Notes: generated by a model from the letters alone, not told the origin. A stretch of 64,000 nucleotides of DNA from Pseudoalteromonas carrageenovora IAM 12662 (GCF_900239935.1 NZ_LT965928.1:2028976-2092975); one strand, 5' to 3'. Shown: positions 1 through 12,292, numbered from the stretch's first letter. Numbers and translations are program-made.

Positions 1-1014
1 GCCAAAGCCCATGTCGCCCATACATAAAATTACTTTGCGGTACGGAAGTTCTAGTGCTTGTAGTATTTGCTCTGCGTGGCCTGTTAGCTCTTCAAGTGCT
101 TGCATAGAATCTTCTGGTTTTACTAGTTGTACTAGTTCAACTTTATCAAACTGGTGCTGGCGAATTAAACCACGTGTATCGCGCCCGTAGCTGCCTGCTT
201 CACTTCTAAAACATGGCGTGTGTGCAGTTAAGCGAATTGGTAAATCACTTTCTTCGTAAATTTCGTCACGTGCGCTGTTTGTAAGCGGTACTTCTGCTGT
301 AGGGATTAAGCTAAAGCCAGCTTGTTGTTCACCGTCGTCGTTTACTAGGCCTAATGTGTGGAATAAGTCGCCTGCAAACTTAGGCAATTGGCTTGTGCCG
401 TAAAGGCTTGCGCTGTTTACTAAGTACGGTACATACATTTCTGTATAACCGTTTGTGTCTGTGTGGGTGTCTAGCATGTATTGCGTTAATGCACGGTGCA
501 TACGTGCTACTTGGCCGCGCATTACTGTAAAGCGTGCGCCACTAATTTTAACGCCCATTTCAAAATCTAGGCCGTTTAGGTCTTGCCCTACATCTACGTG
601 ATCTTTTACTTCAAAGTCGTACTTTTTAGGCGTGCCCCAGGTAAGTATTTCAACGTTGTCGTCTTCATCAGCGCCTTCTGGTACTGATTCGTCTGGCAAG
701 TTTGGAATTGCTAATGCAATGTCGTTAATGGCGTTTAATACTTCGTCTTGCGCTTTTTTAGTGGCGTCTAATTCGCTGCCTAAATTTGCCACTGCGTCTA
801 GTAGTGGTTGTGCGTCTTCGCCTTTTGCTTTTGCTTGGCCAATGGCTTTAGCACTGGCGTTACGTTGACTTTGAAGCTCTTGCGTTTTTACTTGTAATGT
901 TTTGCGTTGCTCTTCAAGTTCTGTCACTTTTGCAACATCAAGCTCGTAGCCACGAGCCGCTAAGCGTGCTGCAGTTTGCTCAACGTCTTGTCGTAAATAT
1001 TTAGAATCTAACAT
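1..1014 (-). CDS. serS: Seryl-tRNA synthetase, 3' end outside the window
   Basis: Charges tRNA-Ser with serine in the cytoplasm (class II synthetase). The reading frame starts with ATG at 1014 and encodes [20 protein letters not shown], the usual SerS opening, followed by the charged coiled-coil tRNA-binding arm. It stays open to base 1, where [16 protein letters not shown] matches the class II motif 3 region. About 338 codons are present, so roughly 90 C-terminal residues of the usual 430 lie outside. It is the last gene of the minus-strand ftsK-lolA-rarA-crcB block, 9 bases after crcB, the same neighbourhood as in E. coli (lolA-rarA-serS). Confidence 0.95.
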   Translation of the reverse strand, partial: MLDSKYLRQDVEQTAARLAARGYELDVAKVTELEEQRKTLQVKTQELQSQRNASAKAIGQAKAKGEDAQPLLDAVANLGSELDATKKAQDEVLNAINDIALAIPNLPDESVPEGADEDDNVEILTWGTPKKYDFEVKDHVDVGQDLNGLDFEMGVKISGARFTVMRGQVARMHRALTQYMLDTHTDTNGYTEMYVPYLVNSASLYGTSQLPKFAGDLFHTLGLVNDDGEQQAGFSLIPTAEVPLTNSARDEIYEESDLPIRLTAHTPCFRSEAGSYGRDTRGLIRQHQFDKVELVQLVKPEDSMQALEELTGHAEQILQALELPYRKVILCMGDMGFG

Positions 1015-1023
1015 GTTAGTTTT

Positions 1024-1404
1024 TTAACCTTTTTGCATTACCAGCTGAAGGCCCAGCCAAGCCATAAAAATACAGATCATCACATTTAAGATGATATTGA
1101 GGGCCATTTTAATAAAGTGACCTTGTTGTAACAACAACAACGAGTCCATTGAGAATGTTGAAAAGGTGGTTAACGCACCTAAAAAGCCAATACCAATAAG
1201 GGTTTTAGCGGGGCTTGCGGTGATAATTTCTTTATCTATCAAACCGTACAAAATGCCCATTAACAATGAACCCAGAATATTAACCGTCAACGTGCCAAAA
1301 GGGAATCCCCTACCGAGGAGTTTTAGCATGGTTTCGCTAATAAAAAACCGTAAACAGGCTCCTGAGGCGCCGCCAAGGGCAATCATCACATAAAGTTTAA
1401 TCAT
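1024..1404 (-). CDS. crcB: Fluoride channel CrcB/Fluc
   Basis: Small four-helix membrane protein that exports fluoride as a dual-topology dimer. About 126 residues, the family norm. Visible family motifs are [11 protein letters not shown] near the N-terminus, NILGSLLMG in helix 2 and [15 protein letters not shown] in helix 3 with the conserved Thr/Ser and Phe residues. I chose the ATG at 1404 (protein begins [12 protein letters not shown]) because the upstream ATG at 1434 adds ten polar residues not found in the family and lies deep in rarA. The chosen start overlaps the rarA stop by 8 bases, so the genes are probably translationally coupled. No fluoride riboswitch is visible because the gene lies within an operon. 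Confidence 0.9.
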   Translation of the reverse strand: MIKLYVMIALGGASGACLRFFISETMLKLLGRGFPFGTLTVNILGSLLMGILYGLIDKEIITASPAKTLIGIGFLGALTTFSTFSMDSLLLLQQGHFIKMALNIILNVMICIFMAWLGLQLVMQKG

Positions 1405-2740
1405 TTTCGTACCGTTTAAGTGAGCTTTGCGCATCGCGCTCTTTTAGGTAATCGAGTTTTTGTTTAATTTTTTGCTCAAGGCCGCGATCGCTCGGTAAGT
1501 AATATTCCTTAGTGTCCATTTCTGGCGGTAAGTACTTTTCACCTGCAGCAAATGCGCCTTCTTCGTTATGCGCATAGCGGTACTCGGCGCCATAACCTAA
1601 GTCTTTCATTAAGTTGGTTGGTGCATTGCGTAAATGCTCTGGCACGGGGTAACTTGGCTCGTTTTTGGCATCAGCCTTTGCTTGGTTAAATGCCATATAA
1701 ACCGCATTACTTTTGGGTGCGCTGGCTAAATATAAAGTGGCCTGTGCAATGGCGCGTTCGCCCTCGCTTGGGCCTACACGCTGAAAAATATCCCATGCGT
1801 TTAAGGCCACTTCCATCGCACGCGGATCGGCATTACCTATGTCTTCTGTGGCAATGGCAAGTAAGCGCCTTGCTACATAAAGTGGGTCGCCACCGCCGGC
1901 TAAAATACGGCAATACCAATAAAGCGCACCATCGGGTGAGCTGCCTCGTACTGACTTATGAAAAGCCGATATTAAATCGTAAAATTCATCGCCGCCTTTA
2001 TCGTATTTAGCTAAATGGGTGGGAAGTACTTGGCTTAATACGTGCTCGTCTACGTTGTATGTGCCATTTTGCTCGGTGGTTAAATCAACCGCTTGTTCAA
2101 GCAGGTTTAACACTTTTCGTGCATCACCACCGCTTGCTTGGCACAGTGCCTGTTTGGCGTTATTAGCAATAACTATATTTTTTTGGTTTAGTTGCTCATC
2201 TTGCAAAAGTGCGCGCTCTATAACTGTGTATAAGTCGCTCTCTTGTAATGACTTTAAAACATAAACGCGTGCGCGCGATAAAATAGCGTTATTAAGTGCA
2301 AACGAGGGGTTCTCGGTTGTTGCGCCTACAAATATAAAGGTGCCATCTTCTATGTGAGGTAAAAATGCATCTTGCTGCGATTTGTTAAATCGGTGTACTT
2401 CATCCACAAACATTAAAGTGCGTTGCCCACGGCTTTGCAAGTTATCTTGGGCTTGCGTTACGCTGTCGCGAATATCTTTTACGCCTGCGGTAACAGCCGA
2501 CATTTGAATAAGCTCGGCATCGGCATGATTTGCAATAATTTGCGCAAGGGTTGTTTTACCCACCCCTGGCGGGCCCCACAAAATTAAGCTGTGGCAACGC
2601 CCAGCAACAATGGCTTGATGCAGGGGTTTATCGTCACTTAATAAATGTTGCTGACCTATATATTCGTCAAGCGTTGTTGGGCGCATTCGCGCAGCAAGCG
2701 GGCGTACATCGGGCCCAAAGTTAAAGCCTAAACTATTCAC
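1397..2740 (-). CDS. rarA: Replication-associated recombination AAA+ ATPase RarA (MgsA)
   Basis: Clamp-loader-like AAA+ ATPase acting at stalled replication forks with SSB. 447 residues, as in E. coli. Walker A GPPGVGKT lies at residues 56-63, Walker B is [10 protein letters not shown] and sensor 1 is GATTENPSF; the C-terminal tetramerisation region contains [14 protein letters not shown]. The start is GTG at 2740 inside the last codons of lolA (8-base overlap); it gives an N-terminus ending in PLAARMRP as in E. coli, and no ATG is available before residue 19. It is between lolA and crcB in a tightly packed minus-strand operon. Confidence 0.95.
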   Translation of the reverse strand: MNSLGFNFGPDVRPLAARMRPTTLDEYIGQQHLLSDDKPLHQAIVAGRCHSLILWGPPGVGKTTLAQIIANHADAELIQMSAVTAGVKDIRDSVTQAQDNLQSRGQRTLMFVDEVHRFNKSQQDAFLPHIEDGTFIFVGATTENPSFALNNAILSRARVYVLKSLQESDLYTVIERALLQDEQLNQKNIVIANNAKQALCQASGGDARKVLNLLEQAVDLTTEQNGTYNVDEHVLSQVLPTHLAKYDKGGDEFYDLISAFHKSVRGSSPDGALYWYCRILAGGGDPLYVARRLLAIATEDIGNADPRAMEVALNAWDIFQRVGPSEGERAIAQATLYLASAPKSNAVYMAFNQAKADAKNEPSYPVPEHLRNAPTNLMKDLGYGAEYRYAHNEEGAFAAGEKYLPPEMDTKEYYLPSDRGLEQKIKQKLDYLKERDAQSSLKRYEND

Positions 2741-3359
2741 CGTTACTCTGATCGTCTATTTCAACACCCTCTGGCGGGGTAAATTCAAAGGTACTTGTAT
2801 CAAGCTCGGTATTTACTTGTGCATCACTAAAACTAAATGATGAAAGCTGACCAGAGTTATCCGTCACGATTAATTTAGCAAGGCCTTGCTCGTTACCTGC
2901 AAAGGTAATATCAAGCTGCTCGACTTGGCTCTCTACGCCTTTATTTGGCGTAACACTAAAGCCAGAGCTAGTAGCTTGTACGCTGTACTTTTCCCATTGA
3001 GCGGGATCTTTTGAAGTAAGCAATACAAACGGTGTTGAGTCTATCAGGCTGTGGGTATCCATTATGGTTACTTGCTCAGCAAAGCTGTCGAAGTAATAGG
3101 TTTTATCGCCATTTGATACAAATAAAGTATCGTCTGGGTTTGTTTGTTGCCAGCGGATCATCATAGGTTGTTTAAGGGCAATTGTGCCCTCGCCTTGCAT
3201 AACAGCTTGGCCTTGCGAATCGGTTACGTTTTGTGAAAACTGCGCTTTAAAGCTTCTAAGTGTGGCGAGTTTGTCTTGCAGTGCTTGGCTGTCATCAGCA
3301 AAGCTAGGCGTGGCAACTAAGCTGCCAAGCACTAATAATAAACTGTTTAATTTTTTCAT
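2733..3359 (-). CDS. lolA: Outer-membrane lipoprotein carrier LolA
   Basis: Periplasmic chaperone that takes lipoproteins released by LolCDE to LolB. 208 residues with a clear signal peptide ([21 protein letters not shown], cleavage after SFA-DD). The mature part has the LolA features LRSFKAQFSQNV, GEGTIALKQPMMIRW and the strands forming the hydrophobic cavity. The ATG at 3359 is preceded by GGAG; the TTG immediately upstream is less likely. The ATG shares its first base with the ftsK stop codon (TGATG arrangement), so translation is likely coupled to ftsK, and the end overlaps rarA. Confidence 0.93.
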   Translation of the reverse strand: MKKLNSLLLVLGSLVATPSFADDSQALQDKLATLRSFKAQFSQNVTDSQGQAVMQGEGTIALKQPMMIRWQQTNPDDTLFVSNGDKTYYFDSFAEQVTIMDTHSLIDSTPFVLLTSKDPAQWEKYSVQATSSGFSVTPNKGVESQVEQLDITFAGNEQGLAKLIVTDNSGQLSSFSFSDAQVNTELDTSTFEFTPPEGVEIDDQSNGE

Positions 3360-5890
3360 CAATTTGCTCCATTAGGTACTAATACATCGCGAGCACCATT
3401 ATGACCTGGTGAACTTACGATACCTGATGTTTCCATTTGTTCTACTAGTCGTGCTGCGCGGTTATAGCCAACACGCAATTTACGCTGTACTGACGATACC
3501 GATACTTTACCGGTTTCTATTACAAATGCGACTGCTTCGTCGTATAAAGGGTCTGACTCTTCGTCGGCGTTTTCGCTGGCTTCACCGGGTAATAAAATAT
3601 CTTCTGTTGCATCACCATTTAAAATTTCATCTACGTAGTTTGGTTTACCACGTGCTTTCCAATCATTTACAACGGCGTGCACTTCATGGTCGTCTACAAA
3701 CGCGCCATGCACACGCTCTGGTACACTTGTGCCTGGCGGTAAATAAAGCATGTCACCCATGCCTAATAGGTTTTCGGCGCCTTGCTGGTCAAGTATGGTA
3801 CGCGAGTCTATTTTACTTGATACCTGAAACGCCATTCGTGTAGGTATATTGGCTTTAATTAAGCCAGTAATTACATCTACCGATGGGCGCTGTGTTGCAA
3901 GTACTAAGTGTATGCCTGCTGCACGTGCTTTTTGCGCAATACGGGCTATTAGCTCTTCAACTTTTTTACCTACAATCATCATCATGTCGGCAAATTCGTC
4001 AATAACTACCACTATACTTGGTAGTTTATCTAGCTCATCGGGACCTTCTTTCATGCCGTCGGTGTCTTTAAATAATGGGTCAAGAATTGGGTAACCCGCC
4101 TCTTTGGCCTCAAGTACTTTTTGGTTATAACCTTTTAGGTTACGCACACCTAGCGCCGACATTAACTTATAGCGGCGCTCCATTTCACCTACACACCAAC
4201 GCAGCGCATTAGCCGCTTCTTTCATATCGGTAACTACTTCACACAATAAATGCGGTATACCTTCGTAAACTGAAAGCTCTAGCATTTTAGGATCAATCAT
4301 GATCATACGTACATCGTCAGGGCCCGATTTATACAGCAAGCTTACTATCATGACATTAACGCCCACTGATTTACCCGAACCAGTTGTACCAGCAACGAGT
4401 AAGTGTGGCATTTTACCTAAATCAGCACACACAGGTTGCCCTGCAATATCTTTACCTAACACCATGGTCAATGGCGATGGGTTTTGCTCAAATTTAGGCG
4501 CGTTTATTACTTCTGACAAACGGACTATTTCGCGGTGTTTATTAGGCAGCTCAATACCGATATATGTTTTACCCGGTATAACTTCAACTACGCGTACGCT
4601 AATAGCTGAAAGCGAACGGGCTAAATCTTTAGATAAGCCAGTAATTTTAGACACTTTTATACCTGGTGCTAAATCAAGCTCAAAACGCGTTACTACGGGC
4701 CCTGGGTAAACCCCTACTACAGTGGCTTGCACGTTAAAGTCGAGTAGTTTTGTTTCAACAAGACGCGATACACTATCGAGCTCTTCTTGCGAAATTGGGT
4801 TTTTAGCTTTGTCTGGTCTATCGAGTAAATCGAGTGAAGGTAAAGGCCCCGGCGGTGGCTCTTTATCAAGTAACTCTTCAAATTTTTCTTTTGCTGTTGG
4901 CGGTGGCTGATACGCAGGTTTTGGCTTAGGCATGGGTCTAGCTGGCGATACAACCGTAGTAACTGGTTTTTCACTCTCAACGACTTGGCTTTGATCAAGC
5001 GCGTTAAGTGCAGCCTCTGTATCCATTGGCTCGTCATCTATGGCACTAAAGCCAATTTCTTGATCGAGTATATCGTCAAGCTCATCAAATGGGCTGTAGT
5101 CATCACTAATTTGTGGTTCACTAAACGTTGGTTGCTCTTTAGTAATGGCTTTTTGTTTGTCTTGTTTTTTATTGTTAGTCGGTGCTTGTTCAAATTCGGG
5201 GGAATCGTTTAGCTCATTGTTTGTATCAAACGCGATTTCATCAAAACTTTCATCGTTAAACTGAGCATCAGCTTGTACTGCACTACCCGCAATACGTTCT
5301 CGATGCATCCAACCTTGTGCATAGTCTTTAGCATAACGATAAAACCTAACAACTAAATCGCCCAACCAGTCTACAAACTCAACCCATGACACACCTGTTA
5401 ATAGGGTTAAGCCGGCAAAAAAGAAGCACAATAATAAAATAGTGGTACCGGTAAAATTAAACGCAGGCATCATTGCTGATGCAATAACATCGCCCACTAC
5501 CCCACCAGACGAAAAGTTATAAATATCGTCAAAATTAATACTGCTAATTGCGGTAGCTGACGTTATAAATAACGAAAAGCCAATAACACGAAGTGCAAGC
5601 GTTGTGTAATCAAGCTGTAAAATTCGGTGAGGTTGCTTAAACAATAAATAGCCAACCAACTGAATTGCCGCAGGTACAAAGTACGCGAGCCAACCAAAGG
5701 TAAGTAATAATATATCAGCAATCCACGCACCAGCAGCGCCTGTAATATTACTTACTTCGCTAAAGCTTGTTTGTGACCAAGCAGCATCTGCTGGATCAAA
5801 GCTGATCAAGGCACATAAAATGAAAATTGCCGCAAAGGTACTGATTATCAGCCCTGTTTCTAATAGTCTTTGCACACCGTTTAGGCGCAT
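3359..5890 (-). CDS. ftsK: DNA translocase FtsK
   Basis: Septal DNA pump that clears chromosome termini from the division site and activates XerCD at dif. 843 residues: N-terminal membrane segments over about residues 15-190 (four or five hydrophobic helices), an acidic and proline-rich linker to about 330, then the alpha/beta RecA-like motor with Walker A TTGSGKS and Walker [12 protein letters not shown], and a C-terminal gamma winged-helix domain ([21 protein letters not shown]) that reads KOPS. The linker is short compared with the 1329-residue E. coli protein. It is first in the ftsK-lolA-rarA-crcB block; lrp lies upstream in the same orientation, as in E. coli. Confidence 0.96.
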   Translation of the reverse strand: MRLNGVQRLLETGLIISTFAAIFILCALISFDPADAAWSQTSFSEVSNITGAAGAWIADILLLTFGWLAYFVPAAIQLVGYLLFKQPHRILQLDYTTLALRVIGFSLFITSATAISSINFDDIYNFSSGGVVGDVIASAMMPAFNFTGTTILLLCFFFAGLTLLTGVSWVEFVDWLGDLVVRFYRYAKDYAQGWMHRERIAGSAVQADAQFNDESFDEIAFDTNNELNDSPEFEQAPTNNKKQDKQKAITKEQPTFSEPQISDDYSPFDELDDILDQEIGFSAIDDEPMDTEAALNALDQSQVVESEKPVTTVVSPARPMPKPKPAYQPPPTAKEKFEELLDKEPPPGPLPSLDLLDRPDKAKNPISQEELDSVSRLVETKLLDFNVQATVVGVYPGPVVTRFELDLAPGIKVSKITGLSKDLARSLSAISVRVVEVIPGKTYIGIELPNKHREIVRLSEVINAPKFEQNPSPLTMVLGKDIAGQPVCADLGKMPHLLVAGTTGSGKSVGVNVMIVSLLYKSGPDDVRMIMIDPKMLELSVYEGIPHLLCEVVTDMKEAANALRWCVGEMERRYKLMSALGVRNLKGYNQKVLEAKEAGYPILDPLFKDTDGMKEGPDELDKLPSIVVVIDEFADMMMIVGKKVEELIARIAQKARAAGIHLVLATQRPSVDVITGLIKANIPTRMAFQVSSKIDSRTILDQQGAENLLGMGDMLYLPPGTSVPERVHGAFVDDHEVHAVVNDWKARGKPNYVDEILNGDATEDILLPGEASENADEESDPLYDEAVAFVIETGKVSVSSVQRKLRVGYNRAARLVEQMETSGIVSSPGHNGARDVLVPNGAN

Positions 5891-6056
5891 AGCTTCCTAT
5901 CCCTCTTTATTATTCTATTTGCACTTGCTTAGCAGTCAAATACCTTAGCAGGAAATGCAATTTGATGCACTTTATCTTAGTTTGTATGGCCTGATTATGA
6001 ACAAGTTTTTATTATTTAAGCGTAAAAATAAATATACCAACGCGCAAGTAAAGCTC

Positions 6057-6536
6057 TTAAGCAATATAAGGGCGAATAATTACACCTTGCTCACCTTTTA
6101 CCTCTTCCATTACTACATAAGTTCGGCTTTCGCTTACGTTAGGAAGTTTCAAAAGTATATCGCCTAAAACACCTCGGTATTCCGACATATCGTTAACTCG
6201 CGTTTTTAATAAAAAATCGAAATTACCCGACACTAAATGGCATTCTATTATTTCTTCGTGCTTTTTAACGGCTGCACTAAATTCGTCAAATACATCAGGA
6301 GATGTTTTAGTAATTGTCACTTCTACATAAACAGATAACCCCTGCCCAAGCTTGGCAGGATCGACCACAGCTTTGTAACCTAATATATAGCCTTCTCGTT
6401 CTAGCTTTTTTACTCGTTCTAGACAGGGCGTAGCGCTCAGGCCAACTCGTCGGGCCAGTTCTACATTAGAAAGTCGCCCATCGTGTTGTAATTCCATTAA
6501 AATTTTACGGTCAATTCTATCTAATAACTGATGCAT
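6057..6536 (-). CDS. lrp: Leucine-responsive regulatory protein (Lrp)
   Basis: Feast/famine transcription factor. 159 residues with an N-terminal winged helix-turn-helix (DRIDRKILMELQHDGRLSNV then SATPCLERVKKLEREG) and a C-terminal RAM/AsnC domain (ECHLVSGNFDFLLKTRV, RTYVVMEEVK). Residue-level similarity to E. coli Lrp is high throughout, so I favour Lrp proper over a specialised AldR. It is transcribed divergently from ald with 142 bases between the starts; Lrp-family proteins commonly regulate alanine dehydrogenase, so direct control of ald is a reasonable inference. ftsK follows in the same direction after about 165 bases. Confidence 0.92.
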   Translation of the reverse strand: MHQLLDRIDRKILMELQHDGRLSNVELARRVGLSATPCLERVKKLEREGYILGYKAVVDPAKLGQGLSVYVEVTITKTSPDVFDEFSAAVKKHEEIIECHLVSGNFDFLLKTRVNDMSEYRGVLGDILLKLPNVSESRTYVVMEEVKGEQGVIIRPYIA

Positions 6537-6610
6537 ACACCCAACTAGTTTTTTATTCTGTTTATTCTTATTATTTAGATAATAACACTAGTCTGACATT
6601 TAAAAAAGGT

Positions 6611-6639
6611 GAGACACACTGCCTCATCATGAATATAAT
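6611..6639 (+). promoter_or_regulatory. Predicted sigma-70 promoter of ald
   Basis: GAGACA at 6611-6616 and a perfect TATAAT at 6634-6639 are separated by 17 bases, 39 bases before the ald ATG. The upstream half of this 142-base divergent region is AT-rich and would be the place for Lrp binding. The -10 is strong and the -35 matches four of six consensus bases. Confidence 0.55.
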
Positions 6640-6678
6640 AGTGGAAAATATAAATCCGTTCTTAATAAGGCAAATTTT

Positions 6679-7800
6679 ATGATTATTGGTGTACCTAAAG
6701 AAATTAAAAACCATGAATACCGTGTAGGTATGGTTCCTGCGAGTGTTCGTGAATTAGTAAATCACGGCCACCAAGTGATTGTTGAAACAGATGCAGGTAT
6801 GGGCATTGGTTTTACAAACGAAGACTACACTCAAGCTGGCGCTGAAATTTTAGCAACTGCTGCTGATGTTTTTGCTAAAGCAGATATGATCGTAAAAGTA
6901 AAAGAGCCACAAGCTGTTGAGCGTGCAATGCTACGTGAAGACCAAATTTTATTTACTTATCTTCACCTTGCACCAGATCTTCCACAAACTGAAGACCTTG
7001 TTAAAAGCAAAGCGATTTGTATCGCATACGAAACAGTAACAGATGCGCGTGGCGGTTTACCGCTTCTTGCACCTATGAGTGAAGTTGCTGGTCGTATGTC
7101 TATTCAAGCTGGTGCACAAGCACTTGAAAAATCTAACCACGGTCGTGGCATGCTACTTGGTGGCGTACCAGGTGTCGAAGCTGCTAAGGTTGTTGTAATT
7201 GGCGGCGGCATGGTTGGTCGCAGCGCAGCGCAAATGGCTGTTGGCATGGGCGCAGACGTTGTTGTTCTTGATCGTAACATTGATGTACTTCGTGCATTAG
7301 ACGCGCAATTTGGTAATAAAGTAAAAGCTATTTACTCTACTGCTGACGCTCTTGAAAAACATGTACTAGAAGCAGACCTAGTAATTGGTGGCGTACTAAT
7401 TCCTGGTGCAGCGGCACCTAAGCTAGTAACAGCTGATCACATCAAAGCAATGAAGCCTGGCTCTGCAATTGTTGATGTTGCCATTGACCAAGGTGGCTGT
7501 ATTGCTACTTCTAAAGCAACTACACATGCTGATCCTACTTTCATCGTTGATGAAGTTGTTCACTACTGTGTTGCTAACATGCCTGGCGCTGTTCCACGTA
7601 CATCTACTTTTGCACTTAACAATGCAACATTGCCTTTCATTATTAACCTTGCAAACAAAGGTTACAAAAAGGCACTACTTGATGACGCTCACTTCTTAAA
7701 AGGCTTAAACGTAATTAAAGGCCAAGTTACATACAAAGAAGTGGCAGAAGCGTTCAACATGGAATATGTTGACCCACGCACTGCAGTAGAAAACGCATAA
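6679..7800 (+). CDS. ald: Alanine dehydrogenase
   Basis: NAD-dependent oxidative deamination of L-alanine to pyruvate and ammonium, or the reverse. 373 residues, the family length. Visible are the N-terminal [20 protein letters not shown], the pyruvate-binding KVKEPQ lysine, the catalytic His in YLHLAPD, the Rossmann motif [14 protein letters not shown] and the C-terminal [20 protein letters not shown]. The ribosome site is AAGG before the ATG. Codon choice in this gene looks more ordered than in neighbours, which suggests high expression. It stands alone between lrp (divergent) and pssA (convergent) and ends at a strong hairpin terminator. Confidence 0.96.
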   Translation: MIIGVPKEIKNHEYRVGMVPASVRELVNHGHQVIVETDAGMGIGFTNEDYTQAGAEILATAADVFAKADMIVKVKEPQAVERAMLREDQILFTYLHLAPDLPQTEDLVKSKAICIAYETVTDARGGLPLLAPMSEVAGRMSIQAGAQALEKSNHGRGMLLGGVPGVEAAKVVVIGGGMVGRSAAQMAVGMGADVVVLDRNIDVLRALDAQFGNKVKAIYSTADALEKHVLEADLVIGGVLIPGAAAPKLVTADHIKAMKPGSAIVDVAIDQGGCIATSKATTHADPTFIVDEVVHYCVANMPGAVPRTSTFALNNATLPFIINLANKGYKKALLDDAHFLKGLNVIKGQVTYKEVAEAFNMEYVDPRTAVENA

Positions 7801-7860
7801 GTATGTGTTTTATAGTTAGGTGTTATTGAATAAAATAATTTCCTAACTACAAGCAATAAA

Positions 7861-7888
7861 AAAGCAGCTAATTAGCTGCTTTTTTTTT
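7861..7888 (+). terminator. Terminator between ald and pssA
   Basis: A perfect palindrome AGCAGCTAATTAGCTGCT (7863-7880) flanked by A and T runs, with eight T residues on the plus strand. Because A residues precede it, it could also serve the convergent pssA transcript. Confidence 0.85.
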
Positions 7889-7909
7889 GTCTAAATTTTA
7901 TGGGTTAAT

Positions 7910-9235
7910 TTATATAAAACGCTTAATTATAAAATCTACTTTTACACGTTTAGCCTGGCCGAGTAATTTTTTAACCGGTTGCGGGTAATCGTCCATTGTC
8001 TCTAAGTCATCGGGCCCAGTTAAACGGCGGCAATGTTTTATTATTTCCTGCTTTTCGGTTTCTATTGCTGGCATGATTGTTTGCTCAGCATCATCAATTA
8101 AAATACCGTTTTCTATATCCAGCCCCCACGCACGTGGGTTTAAGTTATGCCCGCTTAATAAATGCTTAGTGCGGTCAGAGCAAATGCCCTTTAAATGAAA
8201 AGAGTTGCTTTCATCTTTCCACAAGTACACATTTAAATTACCGTTATCAATATGACGTTTTTGCGATTTTACAAATTTGTGCAAAATAGTTTCGTATAAA
8301 TACGGCAGTGCACCAATTTTACTAAATGGCTCACTTGGCGGTAAATAAAAGTCATTTGCTGTTTTATCGCCTACAACAATAGTAACTTGCTTACCTTGTT
8401 TTAATAACCGGCGCAGAGAGCGCATTAGCGGTGCCGGAAAGTTAAAATACGGAGTATAAAGAACAAGCTCTTGTTCTGTAGTATCAAACAAAGCTTTTAT
8501 AATACGGTTTAGCTCATTATTACGTCGCCCTAGCCCTAAAAACAAACGTACACCTAACGGCTGTGTATTTTTTTGCTCGGCCGATTTATAACTTGCTGAT
8601 TTTAGATCGCGCATTAATTGCTTTTGTTCAAGCTTAAAGTCGATTAAACGCTTAAGTGGACGAGAATCAATTCTTGGAACAGCAATAGAGCTAAGCAGTT
8701 GAGACTCTATAAAGTCGACTACAGAATCACACAGCTCGTTTTGCGTCACTAAAAAGTAGCGGTCGAGCCTGTAGCGCTCGTTATATTGCAAATACACATT
8801 ATTTAAGCTTGCACCGCTGTAAAGTAAGGTATCGTCAATTACAAAACCTTTTAAGTGTAATACGCCAAAGAGCTCTTTAGCTTTTACGGGTACACCGTAA
8901 ACCTGAACGTTAGATTTAAATTTTTCTAAAAAGTCACAATATAAACTTGCGTTACCGTCTGATTTTTCGGCGCCGATAAGGCCGCGTTGCGCGCGATGAA
9001 AATCCACCAGCACTTTTACTTCAAGTGCAGGGTTTGCTAATGACACGCGATGAAGCGCTTCTAAAATTTCGCGCCCTGCTTCGTCGTCTTGTAAATACAA
9101 CGCTGTAATGTAAATTCGCTTTTTTGCGTTAGCAATTAAACGTAGTAATTGCGTGCGGTAATCTTGCGCATTGGTTAAGACGTTAACGTCTTTTGAAGTC
9201 AACCCAAATGCGGGTTTTTCCTGCCAAAATAACAT
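7910..9235 (-). CDS. pssA: CDP-diacylglycerol-serine O-phosphatidyltransferase (PLD-family type)
   Basis: Makes phosphatidylserine from CDP-diacylglycerol and serine, the first step to phosphatidylethanolamine. 441 residues, close to the 451 of E. coli PssA. Both HKD half-sites of the phospholipase D superfamily are present: HLKGFVIDDTLLYSGASLNN in the N-terminal half and HLKGICSDRTKHLLSGHNLN in the C-terminal half. The family is soluble or peripherally membrane-bound, and no transmembrane segment is seen. It is a single gene convergent with ald, with 287 bases upstream before the divergent trxB. Function is known for the family; the assignment rests on the HKD context and length. Confidence 0.92.
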   Translation of the reverse strand: MLFWQEKPAFGLTSKDVNVLTNAQDYRTQLLRLIANAKKRIYITALYLQDDEAGREILEALHRVSLANPALEVKVLVDFHRAQRGLIGAEKSDGNASLYCDFLEKFKSNVQVYGVPVKAKELFGVLHLKGFVIDDTLLYSGASLNNVYLQYNERYRLDRYFLVTQNELCDSVVDFIESQLLSSIAVPRIDSRPLKRLIDFKLEQKQLMRDLKSASYKSAEQKNTQPLGVRLFLGLGRRNNELNRIIKALFDTTEQELVLYTPYFNFPAPLMRSLRRLLKQGKQVTIVVGDKTANDFYLPPSEPFSKIGALPYLYETILHKFVKSQKRHIDNGNLNVYLWKDESNSFHLKGICSDRTKHLLSGHNLNPRAWGLDIENGILIDDAEQTIMPAIETEKQEIIKHCRRLTGPDDLETMDDYPQPVKKLLGQAKRVKVDFIIKRFI

Positions 9236-9513
9236 AGTTGCCTATTCGCTTAGGTCACATAATCTATCAGTGACAAATAAAATTAGGTAAAACATAACAA
9301 AAAAATTCAAGGTGGTCATGAATTAACGTTGTTTTGTTGCCTGTTAGTCTATTTATTGAGCTACTTTAACGTATTAACTGTAAAAGCACATAGTACTAGT
9401 ACACAATACTGCACAGCTTTTCGATTTGCTGAAAAAAATAATCACGGAATTTGTTTACTTGTGCCTTGTTTTTCTTAGAATCGAAGCCATTAAGTTCAGA
9501 ATTAAACGTTTAG

Positions 9514-10473
<960 letters not shown>

Positions 10474-10493
10474 TCACGCTAAATAATTTAGAA

Positions 10494-10518
10494 AGGGCTG
10501 ATAATTCAGCCTTTTTTT
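10494..10518 (+). terminator. trxB terminator
   Basis: GGCTGA (10496-10501), a 4-base loop TAAT and TCAGCC, followed by seven T residues, 20 bases after the trxB stop. Confidence 0.85.
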
Positions 10519-10569
10519 ATGCCTAAAATATAGTTACACTTTTAAGATAATTAATAAATTAAGCAATGT

Positions 10570-11286
10570 ATGAGAAACCAGCTATACCAATTAAGTGAAA
10601 ACGATATAGCATTTCCACACCCTGAATATGCACTCACCTCTCCTGATGGGTTACTGGCAATAGGCGGTGATTTATCAGTTGCTCGTTTAAGTAATGCTTA
10701 CAAAAATGGTATTTTTCCGTGGTTTAGTGAAGACGAGCCCATTATGTGGTGGTCGCCAAGCGAGCGTGGCATTGTAGAGCTTAATGAGTTTCATATAAGT
10801 AAGAGTCTGCGAAAGCATTTAAAAAAGCACCCCGTAAAAGTCACGCTTAATAATGCATTTGCTGAAGTGATTGAAGCGTGCTGTGAGCAACGCATTGATA
10901 CCGAGGGCACTTGGATCACTCAAGATATGATTGACGCTTACAAAGATGCACACGAGGTTGGTATTGCACACAGTGTTGAAGTTTGGCGTGATGGTGAACT
11001 AGCAGGTGGCCTTTATGGCATTATGCAAAATGGTGTATTTTGTGGCGAATCGATGTTTCATCATCAAACCAACTGCTCGAAGCTTGCAATGTGGGCGTTG
11101 GTTAATTGGCTAAAACGTAATAATGCACATTTTATAGATTGCCAACTAGAAAACCCTTATTTAACTTCTTTAGGTGCAAAAGTAATCCCCCGCTCAGAAT
11201 TTTTGACTAGACTCAAAAAAGCACACAGTTATTGTGTTGACCAAACAATGTGGGAACCGCAGGAGCTAAACGCAATTTATGAATGA
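10570..11286 (+). CDS. aat: Leucyl/phenylalanyl-tRNA-protein transferase
   Basis: Adds Leu or Phe to proteins with N-terminal Lys or Arg, creating primary N-degrons for ClpS-ClpAP. 238 residues with the conserved GIFPWF, WWSPSERGI, EGTWIT and GLYGIMQNGVFCGESMF segments. The start ATG at 10570 gives MRNQLYQLSENDIAFP, matching the family; an overlapping ATG four bases earlier is out of frame. The gene overlaps bpt by 8 bases. Its genomic neighbours bpt, clpS and clpA are the other parts of the same N-degron pathway, so the region collects the pathway from tagging to proteolysis. Confidence 0.95.
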   Translation: MRNQLYQLSENDIAFPHPEYALTSPDGLLAIGGDLSVARLSNAYKNGIFPWFSEDEPIMWWSPSERGIVELNEFHISKSLRKHLKKHPVKVTLNNAFAEVIEACCEQRIDTEGTWITQDMIDAYKDAHEVGIAHSVEVWRDGELAGGLYGIMQNGVFCGESMFHHQTNCSKLAMWALVNWLKRNNAHFIDCQLENPYLTSLGAKVIPRSEFLTRLKKAHSYCVDQTMWEPQELNAIYE

Positions 11287-11983
11287 ACATCTTCCGGCAC
11301 GCGTTGGCTTAAGCCAAGAGTTTGCTTGTAGCTATCTACCCGATCGACAAGAACAGCTTTTGGTGATTTTAGATCCAAGCTGTTATACAACTGATAAATT
11401 TGAACAACTATTAGCGTTAGGCTTTCGTCGCAGCGGTAACCAAATTTATCGCCCGCACTGCCCTATTTGTAGCGAGTGCAACTCAGTACGTGTATTAGCG
11501 CAACAATTTATTCCATCAAAATCGCAAAAACGTAAACAAAACAAAGCAAAATCAGCATTTGAGGTTAAATATTCAAGTGTTGAGCGTGAGCAATACTATC
11601 CGCTCTACAGTAAATATATAAGCTTACGCCATAGCGATGGCTCTATGTACCCTCCTGATAAAACGCAGTTCCAGAGCTTTTTATTATGCAGCTGGCTAGA
11701 GATAACATTTATAGAGTTATGGCATCAAGATACGTTAGTGGCGGTTGCGGTAACTGATTGTATGAACAACGCTATATCGGCTATTTATACGTTTTTTGAC
11801 CCCGACTTTGAGCACTATAGCTTAGGCTCGGTAATGATTTTACAGCAGCTTAAATTTGCTAAAGAACAAAATAAGGAATTTGTGTATTTGGGCTACCAAA
11901 TAGACGAATGCGACAAAATGAAGTACAAAACTCAGTTTTTGCCCGCACAAAAACAGGTTAATGATGAGTGGTTGGCTATTTAA
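11279..11983 (+). CDS. bpt: Aspartate/glutamate leucyltransferase Bpt (ATE1-like)
   Basis: Transfers Leu from Leu-tRNA to proteins with N-terminal Asp or Glu, extending the bacterial N-end rule. 234 residues. The N-terminal Cys-rich ATE segment is visible (FACSYLPDRQEQ and CPICSECNSVRVLAQQF), as is the C-terminal acyltransferase part (LGSVMILQQLKFAKEQN then YLGYQIDECDKMKYKTQFLP). It is translationally coupled to aat by an 8-base overlap. E. coli lacks this gene; aat-bpt pairing is common in other gammaproteobacteria. Confidence 0.93.
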   Translation: MNEHLPARVGLSQEFACSYLPDRQEQLLVILDPSCYTTDKFEQLLALGFRRSGNQIYRPHCPICSECNSVRVLAQQFIPSKSQKRKQNKAKSAFEVKYSSVEREQYYPLYSKYISLRHSDGSMYPPDKTQFQSFLLCSWLEITFIELWHQDTLVAVAVTDCMNNAISAIYTFFDPDFEHYSLGSVMILQQLKFAKEQNKEFVYLGYQIDECDKMKYKTQFLPAQKQVNDEWLAI

Positions 11984-12055
11984 TTTGCAAAAATGCCCCC
12001 TGCGCCTTTACTTATTGGCGTATTTTGGGCAAAATCTGCAGCGTTTAACTATTAA

Positions 12056-12292
<237 letters not shown>
